From contig JAISAA010000005.1 of assembly GCA_031266955.1 (NCBI GenBank), positions 1 through 14,570 of the forward strand: DNA of 14,570 nucleotides. Reading direction: 5' to 3'. The number at the start of each line of letters is the position of its first letter. Within the stretch, counting starts at the first letter, position 1. The position numbers were made by a program, and so were the translations under genes. The notes under the pieces are model-generated. The model was not told where the DNA came from and did not search any database. It saw only the letters and a program-made list of their open reading frames with translations. The stretch is from Oscillospiraceae bacterium. GTDB lineage: Bacteria; Bacillota; Clostridia; Oscillospirales; Oscillospiraceae. Below are positions 10,901-14,570 of the stretch, piece by piece.

Positions 10901-11193
10901 CCGTCGTCGCCGGTTTCGCCCGTCACCGCCCCGTCGGTTTCCTCGTAAAGCTCTTCGCCAATATCCTCGCCGAGGTCCGCGTCGTCGGTCGAATCCTCGT
11001 ACTCGCCGGGCTCGGCGGCGACGGACACGCTTTCGTCCCCGGCGGAGACGTCAACGGCTAAAGCCTTCGGCGCGATAAGCGCCGCGCACAAGAGCAGCGC
11101 CAGCAGCCTTTCGCAAAACGACAGCCGCCTTAGCTCCCGTTTCGGGGCTCTCTCAAAATTTTTCCCGTTAAAATTCCTCCCGAAGCCTTTCAT
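1975..11193 (-). CDS. Giant secreted membrane-anchored Ig-like repeat protein
   Basis: This is a 3072-residue cell-surface protein. Residues 1-46 are a signal peptide with a long basic n-region, a hydrophobic core (29-41) and a likely cleavage after ALA at 44-46. An acidic Asp/Glu linker (about 51-110) follows, then an Ig-like domain (127-198), a YDG-like domain with VYDGRDTAEF (203-289), an MBG-like domain with SYGQDIPLAVTVTGF (291-377), and another Ig-like domain ending IDRAAP. From residue 469 come six A-B-C cassettes of about 392-410 residues. Recurring landmarks are VTFGYY, FTATDRAGN, RFIYSG, DRSQNEM, EDRSFRPYE and linkers such as VDKTPP. A membrane segment (about 3042-3062) and KLLKLRRRLV end the protein; there is no LPXTG sorting motif. 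The ATG at 11193 is chosen over the open frame reaching 11406 because AAAGGAG lies 8 bases upstream, ATGA overlaps the previous stop, and a signal peptide follows. The likely role is a surface fibre, adhesin or wall scaffold (inference); no enzyme domain is visible. Confidence 0.9.
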   Translation of the reverse strand: MKGFGRNFNGKNFERAPKRELRRLSFCERLLALLLCAALIAPKALAVDVSAGDESVSVAAEPGEYEDSTDDADLGEDIGEELYEETDGAVTGETGDDGGHIGDFEKPGEHDVRKKRQAPLLPPELTAAVYPEKLDVSVSSGSAETEVEYRIIDQGAGSAELEGALLSASRAGTFIVKATKPGDDHYNPVSRRYAVTIEPKPVSVINTAVRGKVYDGRDTAEFLETPALGGGGIEPIDSESVSLIFGTPRFTDVAAAEGVPVTFGEFALEGPSSQNYTLLQPEPVFASIEKRTLTAAAAGQTISYGQDIPLAVTVTGFADGEDGNTLKDEGYETPSASCDIGKFAASGPYAGAIAPSGGEATANYTFEYAAADLTVTPAEPIKNTHYAVTAPDGAGGWFSADDFVITPINGTPYSNYDLISADGENWSEGLVFAGESAPSDISFYLRDSKTGAVSMLAVEHYKIDRAAPVNLQISYSEPAFSKLLDAVTFGYYKAPVTVTLTAYDATSGVESFNWTFAPEPGSGGAGTIGDAAGVPEDVSYSDDGKTATAVFTLTAFDARQYRGNIVFTATDRAGNESEASNGGEDGVLVIDTLAPRVVVTYGGELRDKIAPGAARESVTKADGSTRFIYAGAVTATVEVTEANFYPNGSPGGQEYDEADISITATRTLDGKTEEYPLSCKRSDWTRGDGDKWTLTFKLAGDGDYVVTAVYKDRSQNEMRWSSNEYNGKSGAGIYASNTLTIDSTPPTLSVTYGTDSQPAPGGIFKTVRTATVRIEDRSFRPYELVPVLTAQNIKGDAAAGFDADAVAARLRSWEAWTQTSLNVWEATVVFGADARYTLELEYGDVAGNAAGNYALEPFTVDLTPPGELKISYSESLLDKVLGAVTFGYYAPEVVVTLTANDDASGVERFDWTYSTTYSRAPGAGGQSKENAADSGSISADAVEYSYSDGGQTATAVFTLSAGEMKQYRGSIAFTATDYAGNTSDAFDGGISRTIVADTRPPQVAVSYAGELKNMIAPGAARESATEAGGSTRFIYSGAITATVEVTEANFYPNGSPGGPKQEYDKADISITVTRTLDGKTTAYPLSYGKSDWARGDGDNSDIWTLTFKLDGDGDYVVTAVYKDRSQNEMLWSSGEYAGKSGAGIYTSNTLTIDSTAPAITVRYEPEASYPNAETYNTDRKAIIKIEDRNFRPYELTPELTAADVSGAAITSFDAEAAAQALGSWENWTETSLNVWETELIFAHDANYGFALSYRDIAGNAAEYTAPSFTVDKSAPYGLGVSYSSPLLERIIETVTFGYYNPSVTITLTADDGVSGVGHFDWTYTREPGVSAVKNAETESARINADGVIYTNEGRTATASFTLTADEARQYRGSIAFTATDRAGNTSPVSGGAGGRIVVADTISPVASISYGGELRDKIDDGAGRSSVGIADNSTRFIYSGAITATVEITDANFYPNGSPRAAGYDEADILITATRTLDGETEPYPLSYKSSGWINGGGDKWTLTFTLSGDGDYIVTAVYSDRSQNAMELRSGEHEGKASPGGSYVSNVMTIDTARPVINVRYEPDASSPNAETYGADRKAVISIEDRSFRPYELAPAVIARDIRGDIVTDAGVGAEASNLRSWESWKETALNVWEAEIIFGGDARYEFALGYGDIAGNEAGTYTAAPFTVDKTPPGALGIAYSEPRLAKILEAVTFGYYNPSVTVTLTAEDQTAGVESFDWSFTPYPEEAPGGPDGVNTLKASESGGGAAEASFTLTADEARQYRGGIVFTATDKAGNASGALDGGTSMIVVADTISPRVKISYAGELRDKVTPERTRDSVSEPDSSTRFVYSGPVTATVEVTDANFYPNSDPGGSEYDGDDISITVTRTLDDETKAYPLSYEKSDWVHGDGDIWTLTFTLDGDGDYAVSAVYRDRSQNEMLWSSGEYAESSGTAEYRSNVMTIDTLPPVISAVWSPAEASPNAGIYKTDRKAVIKIEDRSFRPYEITPALTAKDVQGAAVTAFDAEAMAAKLRSWESWTSSSLNVWEAEIVFETDAEYGFKLDYADMAGNAAEAYSAEPFTVDKTPPAELAVSYSEPLLEKLLDTVTFGYYNPSVTATLTAEDQTSGVESFSWTYAREPEVSAVKNIETETGRMTADGGVSTNDAAYLSGASMSAVTYSNAGKTAAASFTLTADELRQYRGSIAFTATDRAGNTSENFDDAEKNVLVADTISPTRKITYSAPKQILNAADMTTVTEDIEAYLSREDADVIFYYDADATVTLTITEANFYAEDVAAEVNGESFTSIEWTKTGDETDEYAGAVTLSGDGDYTVKLTYTDRSENEMETYESVRITIDTTAPTIAVVYSPAAGIRTLGGTSYYGAAQTAEITITERNFRADDVAAIITARDVTGSDVAQELVRELTESLSRRESWAEDGETHTTVITYSADANYTFDIEYRDLALRESADYVPDSFTVDTTPPVNPSAAFSESLLETVLETVTLGFYNARVTVTVSADDETSGVYRLVYKSKNGEETAEREIPESEIEYSNGGRTAAASFDIPKQDAPGGGQFDGTVEFTAYDRADNGAGETGALRVIVDTIAPNMTVTYSAPARSADGVSYYAGAVAAAIDVTEANFFKEDISVFVRRDEGEAYAVAPDWTEPQENAHTDAHTGAFTITGDGVYTVAVEYTDRSGNKASPYESHPLVIDTRAPVITLDGIANESANNGEIIGFRLTAGDEHFDPSGFKPRLYAVVKNPDGAFETAELPAGELRTAAAGREYVYITENLTEDGIYTLVCEASDMSGNGADEIAVTDSGGDAVSAVMFSVNRDGSTFMLDGALSGLVGAYYVQNVYDDPVITETNADPLISHRAALNGVALRENEDYTVESSGGAGGWYKYVYRVKKELFEAEGEYKLVVSSRDKAENDAYSDIKSAEISCVVDRTAPVLIVSGVSPDGRYRAETQRVTVVPRDDGGKLGSLKATVTSGGADDVRLELSGERLLEELENGGGALTFDIPSGLSQSVRIVCGDCSADRDGKTNLYEGVFGNVTVSTNAAVIFYANKPLLFGTAAAGVAAPSLTALIVKLLKLRRRLV
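1990..1993 (-). promoter_or_regulatory. Ribosome binding site for the GT-C-like gene
   Basis: GAGG on the minus strand lies 7 bases before the TTG at 1982. It sits inside the last codons of the giant gene, and the next in-frame candidate (a GTG within the first membrane segment) would destroy that segment. The site therefore supports TTG as the start and points to translational coupling across the 8-base overlap. Confidence 0.6.
2790..3813 (-). repeat. Cassette 6 of the giant gene, degenerate
   Basis: This unit starts at residue 2461. A6 has VTLGFY (3742-3759) instead of VTFGYY. B6 has VTEANFFKEDI and TDRSGNKAS. The C-like part keeps only a weak trace (AGDEHFDPSGFKP, ASDMSGNGAD). The right-to-left end of the unit near 2790 is approximate. 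Below it lie distinct C-terminal Ig-like domains with five cysteines nearby that are rare elsewhere in the protein. Confidence 0.6.
3814..4989 (-). repeat. Cassette 5 of the giant gene (A5-B5-C5), partly diverged
   Basis: Residues 2069-2460, 392 codons. A5 is a standard module (VTFGYY at 4918-4935) with an insert around TADGGVSTNDAAYLSGAS. B5 lacks RFIYSG and NFYPNGSPGG but keeps ITEANFY, SGDGDY and DRSENEM. C5 replaces FRPYE with ITERNFRADD. The unit therefore joins a close A module to diverged B and C modules. Confidence 0.78.
4990..6168 (-). repeat. Cassette 4 of the giant gene (A4-B4-C4)
   Basis: Residues 1676-2068, 393 codons. A4 has VTFGYY at 6097-6114. B4 has RFVYSG, DANFYPNSDPGG and DRSQNEM. 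C4 has EDRSFRPYE near 5236, then SWESW and LNVWEAEIVF. It is the last cassette that keeps the standard B and C modules. Confidence 0.85.
6169..7368 (-). repeat. Cassette 3 of the giant gene (A3-B3-C3)
   Basis: Residues 1276-1675, 400 codons. A3 has VTFGYYNPSVTITL (VTFGYY at 7297-7314). B3 has RFIYSG, EITDANFYPNGSP and DRSQNAM. C3 has EDRSFRPYE near 6415. It shares the NPSVT sequence after VTFGYY with cassettes 4 and 5, marking those three A modules as a subgroup. Confidence 0.85.
7369..8598 (-). repeat. Cassette 2 of the giant gene (A2-B2-C2)
   Basis: Residues 866-1275, 410 codons, the longest unit. A2 has VTFGYY (8527-8544) and a Ser/Gly-rich insert with SKENAADSGSISADA. B2 has RFIYSG and NFYPNGSPGGPKQ. 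C2 has EDRNFRPYE (complement of RPYE near 7612). The extra length relative to cassette 1 comes from small inserts in A2 and B2. Confidence 0.85.
8599..9789 (-). repeat. Cassette 1 of the giant gene (A1-B1-C1)
   Basis: Residues 469-865, 397 codons. Module A1 carries VTFGYY (9718-9735) and an ATDRAGN end. B1 carries RFIYAG, EANFYPNGSPGG and DRSQNEM. C1 carries EDRSFRPYE (with the complement of RPYE near 8845) and a SWEAW/LNVWEA stretch. Its B module is almost identical in DNA to that of cassette 2. Confidence 0.85.
11156..11169. repeat. 14-bp direct repeat, copy 1 (partner at 11254-11267)
   Basis: The 14 bases AAATTTTTCCCGTT occur here and again at 11254-11267, 98 bases away. On the minus strand both copies code for Asn-Gly-Lys-Asn-Phe. 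This copy lies in the giant protein's signal peptide n-region; the other lies in the four-pass protein's tail. The genes use different frames and the offset is not a multiple of three, so both still read the same peptide. Confidence 0.6.
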
Positions 11194-11696
11194 TTCCGCC
11201 GCTCCTTTCCGCCATCCGTTTTGCCGTCCGTTTCGATTTGCGCAAAGAAGCTGAAATTTTTCCCGTTGAGAACACCGTGCATTTGGACTGCAAACACGGC
11301 GGCCGACAGGAAAATGTACTCCGCGTACCCCCGCGGGTCTGTCAGCGCGGATACTATGAAGCAGCAAACGCTTACGGCGCAGGCGATATCCGCCGCGCGC
11401 GCCCACCTGTTTGAAAACACGCGCAGCATCCCGGGCCTTTTCCCGGACGCGCTTTCCGGCCTTTTATTTTTTTTGCGCTTTACCGTCAGCCGTTTTCTGC
11501 CGCGGTCCGCGAACAGGAAAAGGCCGTAGCCCGCTATCAGCGACGCCCAAAACCAGACCCCCGATATCCGCAGGGGCAGGGCGTCGCCCTCAAGCGCCCT
11601 GTCGCTCGCGTAGGGCATAAAGAGAAAGGACAGCGACATCAGCAGCATACACAGCACAGAGCCCCAAAACGCGATTTTCAGCTTGTCCCGGTTCAT
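11190..11696 (-). CDS. Small four-pass membrane protein of unknown function
   Basis: This 168-residue protein has four predicted membrane segments at about residues 8-28, 43-63, 101-119 and 124-141. A basic cytoplasmic loop (RGRKRLTVKRKKNKRP, about 66-80) separates the two pairs, and the tail is hydrophilic (TDGKTDGGKERRK). Loop charges suggest both termini and the central loop face the cytoplasm. GGAAAGGG lies 9 bases before the ATG at 11696. Its stop overlaps the giant gene's start as ATGA, so the two should be made together. I do not recognise a named family. A QMHGVLNGKNF stretch after the last segment looks like a conserved motif, which I vaguely recall from similar clostridial neighbours (memory only). 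A role in placing or exporting the giant protein is a guess from position. Confidence 0.85.
   Translation of the reverse strand: MNRDKLKIAFWGSVLCMLLMSLSFLFMPYASDRALEGDALPLRISGVWFWASLIAGYGLFLFADRGRKRLTVKRKKNKRPESASGKRPGMLRVFSNRWARAADIACAVSVCCFIVSALTDPRGYAEYIFLSAAVFAVQMHGVLNGKNFSFFAQIETDGKTDGGKERRK
11202..11208 (-). promoter_or_regulatory. Strong ribosome binding site for the giant gene
   Basis: AAAGGAG on the minus strand is 8 bases before the ATG at 11193, a near-ideal Shine-Dalgarno match. It lies inside the end of the four-pass membrane protein gene. It decides the start: the 71 extra in-frame codons upstream are basic, out of frame with the real upstream gene, and would bury the signal peptide. 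Confidence 0.85.
11254..11267. repeat. 14-bp direct repeat, copy 2 (partner at 11156-11169)
   Basis: This is the second copy of AAATTTTTCCCGTT, within the sequence for GVLNGKNFSFF in the four-pass membrane protein. Confidence 0.6.
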
Positions 11697-11705
11697 AACC
11701 CAATA

Positions 11706-11713
11706 CCCTTTCC
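11706..11713 (-). promoter_or_regulatory. Ribosome binding site for the four-pass protein
   Basis: GGAAAGGG on the minus strand is 9 bases before the ATG at 11696, in the 36-base gap that is the longest non-coding stretch of the operon. Confidence 0.7.
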
Positions 11714-11732
11714 TTTGTCAAATTATTTCGCG

Positions 11733-12089
11733 TCAAATGCTTTCGTCCGTGTGGATGTAGGTGATGTCGTACTCGACCTCGAACGCCGCCGCGGCGTCCG
11801 GCGGAGCCGCGTCCTCCGGCAGGGGAGTCGTCGCCGGCGACGGTTCGCGCTCGGGCGGGCGGTCCGCGCGGCGCGGCGGGCTTTTTTCCGGCCCGGAGCG
11901 CGGCTTGCGCCCGGCGGCGGGTCTTTTTTCCGCAACGCCCGTAAGACCTCTGATCGCCCTCGGAATGTTGAAGCGGATAAAAAGAAACGCGCAGACGAGC
12001 AGCGTCAGCGCGGCGAGCGCGGCGGACCCGATATGTATATTTCTGAGCGTCTCATAAGTCATTCTTGTCCGCTTCCCCGGTTTTTTCAT
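11733..12089 (-). CDS. Single-pass membrane protein with proline-rich tail
   Basis: This 118-residue protein has one membrane segment (about 20-40), then FNIPRAIRGLTG, a basic and proline-rich tail (51-100) and an acidic end, FEVEYDITYIHTDESI. The charge pattern puts the tail in the cytoplasm. The tail holds SPATTPLPED (T87, T88), a plausible phospho-Thr site for the neighbouring kinase (inference). I recall small single-pass proteins beside kinase/phosphatase genes in other clostridia that share the IP..I..LTG motif after the membrane segment and a YxITYIHTDE-type end; this is memory, not a search, and their function is unknown to me. The start is undecided. ATG at 12089 overlaps the kinase stop as ATGA but has no clear ribosome binding site. 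ATG at 12062 (109 residues, MTYETLRN) has GGGGAAG at 12072-12078, 9 bases upstream, and fits the recalled family start. I list the longer form. Confidence 0.82.
   Translation of the reverse strand: MKKPGKRTRMTYETLRNIHIGSAALAALTLLVCAFLFIRFNIPRAIRGLTGVAEKRPAAGRKPRSGPEKSPPRRADRPPEREPSPATTPLPEDAAPPDAAAAFEVEYDITYIHTDESI
12072..12078 (-). promoter_or_regulatory. Candidate ribosome binding site for the shorter start at 12062
   Basis: GGGGAAG on the minus strand lies 9 bases before the ATG at 12062 and inside the 5' end of the longer form. It is the best Shine-Dalgarno match near either start, so it favours the 109-residue product. Confidence 0.5.
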
Positions 12090-13783
12090 CCCGCCGAATT
12101 TATTCTCGCTTTCGCCTCGCCGATCTCCGCCGAAAGCCCTTTGATTATCGCTTTTACGTCCTCGTATTTCGTCTCGTTCCCGAGCCGCCCGGCGTCCGCG
12201 GCGACATCGTCCAAAAGCGCGAGCATTTCGGCCTTATCGACGTTCACGAGGAAGTATCCCGCCTTGTCCGAGGCGACGCTCACTATCTCCGCCCAGGCCA
12301 AAAGCTTGATATCGTTGTCGTCTATCTCCGACGCTCCGGCGCGCAGGGCGGCGAGGCTCTCCCACAGCGACGCGTAGGCCTCGTACATCTTTTCCGTCCT
12401 GTTCTGCCCGGCGTATTTTTTGATTTCCTGGCGGTATCTCCCGATATCCACGTATATGCCCGCCGTCGGATAGTCGCTTGAGGCTTCCTTGAACCACTCG
12501 GCGGCGGCGGAAAAGCGGTCGGCCTCCGCCTCGTAATCGTACCAGAAGGCCGTCCCGATCTCGTAGCATATTTCCCTGTACGCCGCGGGATTTCCCGATT
12601 TCAGCGCCTCCAGCGGATATATCGTGCTCGAATAGCCCCGGTCGTCCCGGACGTCGAGCCCGGCCTTCAGCTGCGTGAGGACAGACGCCTCCTCCCGCGT
12701 CAGCCGCCCGGCGGAGTCCCCGCCGGAAACGAACGCTTCGAGCATATTCAGATACGCGGCGGAGCCCGCGGGGTCTAACCTTACGGCGTCTAAATACAGC
12801 TCCACGCGGCGCTCCTGCGGAAGCTGCGCGTCGGACGCCGCCGCGACCTTAAGCCCGTAATCCGCGCTCAGCCGGTTTTCCGCCGCCGCATAAGCGAGCC
12901 CGGAAACGGACGCGAAGCCTACCGCCATCGCCGCCGCCGTGAAAAACGCCGCCAGCCTTCTCTTTTGCTTTTTGCGGTACCTGTCGTCGTATTCCTCGTA
13001 GCGCTCTAACGCGTACATGAGCTCCGCGCAGGATTGATAGCGCTCCCGCTTATCGTCGCGGAGGCATTTTTCAATTATGCGCTCTAAGCCGCCGGAAAGC
13101 GAGGCGTCGCTCCGCCTTATCGGGGCTTTCGTGAAAGACGTTTCCTTGCAGGGGTCTATCCCGGTGATAAGATGGTGCAGCGTGGCGCCGAGACAGTAAA
13201 TATCCGTCCGCGCGTCGGTCTGCCCGTGGCCGCCGAACTGCTCAGGCGCGGCGTAGCCTATCGTCCCGAGGCATTGCGTATCCGCGACGTTTTCCTCCTT
13301 GAACTCCCGCGCCGCGCCGAAGTCCACAAGCATAATGTCGCCGTCGGGCTTTCTTATGATGTTCGACGGCTTCATATCACGGTAGATGATATTCTCCCCG
13401 TGCAGATAGCCCAAAACGCCGCAGAGCTGCTTCGCCCAGCGGATGACGTCCTCCTGCGGCTGCGCGCCGTATTCCTCAAGCGTCTTTGAAAGGGGGTTGC
13501 CCTCGATATAATCCATAACGAGCATCATCGACCGCTCGTTTTCATAGACGTCCACGATACTCGGCAGGTTGGGGTGCCGCAGCCCGGTCAGCGTCTTTTT
13601 ATCCGCGGCGAGGCTCATTATCGCCGTGTTGTTGTCGTGTACGCCGTTTCTCTGCGCGACCTTGATAGCCCACGTTTTGTTGAGCTTTTCGTTGACCGCC
13701 ATATACACGATGCTCATACCGCCGCGGCTTATCTCGTTGAGTATTTTATACTTGCCGTCCACATATGACCCGATCTTCAGCAT
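12086..13783 (-). CDS. Membrane Ser/Thr protein kinase with extracellular helical domain
   Basis: This 565-residue Hanks-type kinase should phosphorylate Ser/Thr at the inner membrane face. The kinase domain (about 11-265) shows the glycine-rich loop ISRGGMSIVY (18-27), the ATP lysine in AIKV (K41), the catalytic loop YRDMKPSN (D136, K138, N141), DFG (154-156) and APE (179-181). The helix-C position that normally holds Glu is Asp (D61). A basic juxtamembrane stretch (KKQKRRL) precedes a membrane segment (about 277-299). The remaining 265 residues should lie outside the cell. They look all-helical, with a TPR-like part around LYLDAVRLDPAGSAAYLNMLEAF, and there are no PASTA repeats. ATG at 13783 has AGGGGAG 7 bases upstream. 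The phosphatase gene ends 15 bases before, and the stop overlaps the next gene. The outer domain could be a sensor for an unknown ligand or protein partner (inference). Confidence 0.95.
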   Translation of the reverse strand: MLKIGSYVDGKYKILNEISRGGMSIVYMAVNEKLNKTWAIKVAQRNGVHDNNTAIMSLAADKKTLTGLRHPNLPSIVDVYENERSMMLVMDYIEGNPLSKTLEEYGAQPQEDVIRWAKQLCGVLGYLHGENIIYRDMKPSNIIRKPDGDIMLVDFGAAREFKEENVADTQCLGTIGYAAPEQFGGHGQTDARTDIYCLGATLHHLITGIDPCKETSFTKAPIRRSDASLSGGLERIIEKCLRDDKRERYQSCAELMYALERYEEYDDRYRKKQKRRLAAFFTAAAMAVGFASVSGLAYAAAENRLSADYGLKVAAASDAQLPQERRVELYLDAVRLDPAGSAAYLNMLEAFVSGGDSAGRLTREEASVLTQLKAGLDVRDDRGYSSTIYPLEALKSGNPAAYREICYEIGTAFWYDYEAEADRFSAAAEWFKEASSDYPTAGIYVDIGRYRQEIKKYAGQNRTEKMYEAYASLWESLAALRAGASEIDDNDIKLLAWAEIVSVASDKAGYFLVNVDKAEMLALLDDVAADAGRLGNETKYEDVKAIIKGLSAEIGEAKARINSAG

Positions 13784-13790
13784 AACAGCT

Positions 13791-13797
13791 CTCCCCT
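13791..13797 (-). promoter_or_regulatory. Ribosome binding site for the kinase gene
   Basis: AGGGGAG on the minus strand is 7 bases before the ATG at 13783 and fills most of the 15-base gap after the phosphatase stop. Translation restart by the same ribosomes is plausible. Confidence 0.75.
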
Positions 13798-13798
13798 G

Positions 13799-14566
13799 TC
13801 AAAACGTGCGGACGGCGATCGCGGAAATGTTGTCCTGCTCCCCGCGGCGCTTGTTCAGCTCTATCAGCCGGGCAAGCCGGAGCTTCATCGTCTCGGCCTC
13901 AGTCAGCTCGTCCGGGGACAGGGCGCCGAGCAGCTCGCGCGGCGTCAGCTCGTGCCGAAAGCCGTCCGAACAGAGCATATATACCGCGTTCTGCTTTGTT
14001 TCCCCGAAGAAAAAATCGGGGACCACCGCGTCGGAGGCGCCCACGCATTGCAGCAGGATATTTCTGCGGGGGTCAGCGTCGGCCTCCTGCGGCGTCATAT
14101 AGCCGAGCGCTACCTCGCGCGCCACAACGGTCTGGTCGGTCGTGAGCCGACGCAGCTCGCCGGTTATCTCGTAAACTCTGCAATCCCCGACGTTTACGAT
14201 ATAATACCGCCTGTCCGTCAGCAGCAGGGCGGCTATCGTAGTTCCGAGACGTATGCCGTTTTGTCTGCCGTAGTCCATTATCAGCCCGTTTTGACGGGTG
14301 ATAACGGTTTCCCACTGCCGCCTGACGAGTTGAGGCTCGATATAGCCCGGCGTCAGCGCGGGCAGCTCGCTGTTCATCCAATCGGTAAAGGCGTTCACGA
14401 GCGCGGCGCTGGCGAGCTCCCCCCGCGCGAGTCCGCCCAGACCGTCGCACACCACGGCGAGGACCATACGCTCGTTTCCGGCTCTTATCACGCGCACGAA
14501 AAGGCTGTCCTGATTTACATCTTTTTTAAGTCCGACGTCCGTACCCGCGGAAATGATGTAATTCAA
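13799..14566 (-). CDS. PP2C-family Ser/Thr protein phosphatase
   Basis: This 255-residue metal-dependent phosphatase is a single soluble domain and should remove phosphate from proteins modified by the kinase encoded just downstream. PP2C signatures are in order: GLKKDVNQDS (12-21), the metal-binding VCDGLGG (D41, G42), GTT (108-110), VGDCRVY (126-132), SDG (200-202) and EQDNISAIAV (D245, N246). The length is normal for stand-alone bacterial PP2C proteins. The start used is TTG at 14566, only 4 bases from the window edge, so its ribosome binding site cannot be seen. An extension further right cannot be excluded, but the sequence MNYIISAGTDVG begins where PP2C proteins of this type normally begin. 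It is the first operon gene visible here; more genes, for example an FHA-domain partner, may precede it outside the window. Confidence 0.93.
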   Translation of the reverse strand: MNYIISAGTDVGLKKDVNQDSLFVRVIRAGNERMVLAVVCDGLGGLARGELASAALVNAFTDWMNSELPALTPGYIEPQLVRRQWETVITRQNGLIMDYGRQNGIRLGTTIAALLLTDRRYYIVNVGDCRVYEITGELRRLTTDQTVVAREVALGYMTPQEADADPRRNILLQCVGASDAVVPDFFFGETKQNAVYMLCSDGFRHELTPRELLGALSPDELTEAETMKLRLARLIELNKRRGEQDNISAIAVRTF

Positions 14567-14570
14567 AGCG

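Noticed and set aside
11194..11406. A 71-codon N-terminal extension of the giant gene
   Set aside because: It overlaps the well-supported four-pass membrane protein in another frame, has no ribosome binding site and is not signal-like. The ATG at 11193 has AAAGGAG and a proper signal peptide.
11716..11721. TTGACA on the minus strand as a -35 promoter box before the four-pass protein
   Set aside because: At a 17-base spacing the -10 position would read TTATGA inside the start codon, so transcription would begin within the gene. It looks like chance in a 36-base gap.
12086..13783. Pseudokinase because of D61 and YRD in place of HRD
   Set aside because: The ATP lysine, catalytic Asp136, Lys138, Asn141, DFG and APE are all present, and Tyr in place of His in the catalytic loop is tolerated in active bacterial kinases.

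Overview
The window reads as part of a GC-rich Firmicutes genome, most likely a gut-type clostridium (Oscillospirales or Christensenellales-like). This is inferred from strong AAAGGAG-type ribosome binding sites, frequent ATGA start/stop overlaps, use of TTG starts, and a PP2C phosphatase and Hanks-type kinase pair of the kind seen in such genomes. It is an inference without a taxonomic marker gene. I see no tRNA, rRNA, CRISPR array, insertion sequence or phage gene.

Almost everything is one tightly packed operon on the minus strand, read from right to left: PP2C phosphatase (13799-14566), Ser/Thr kinase with a membrane segment and an extracellular helical domain (12086-13783), a small single-pass membrane protein with a proline-rich tail (11733-12089), a four-pass membrane protein (11190-11696), a 3072-residue secreted, membrane-anchored Ig-like repeat protein (1975-11193), and a 503-residue multi-pass GT-C-like membrane protein (471-1982). 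Junctions are 15 bases, ATGA, 36 bases, ATGA and an 8-base overlap, so co-transcription and translational coupling are very likely. No promoter for the operon is visible; it must lie beyond the right edge.

The giant gene fills nearly two thirds of the window. After a signal peptide, an acidic linker and MBG/YDG-type domains come six tandem cassettes of about 1.18-1.23 kb. Each cassette is built from three different Ig-like modules (A, B, C). Cassettes 1-4 are close copies, 5 and 6 are diverged, and a C-terminal membrane segment anchors the fibre. At the left edge a plus-strand gene (start outside the window) ends in a very acidic Asp/Trp/Tyr heptad repeat. Its 3' end overlaps the 3' end of the operon's last gene by 43 bases.

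Working model (inference): a reversible phosphorylation switch (kinase plus phosphatase), with a kinase sensor domain outside the membrane, is genetically tied to the production, anchoring or modification of a giant surface fibre. The fibre's cytoplasmic tail has no Ser, Thr or Tyr, so the kinase must act on another target. The small single-pass protein is a candidate. Every stretch over 300 bases is covered by a gene; the longest non-coding gap is 36 bases.
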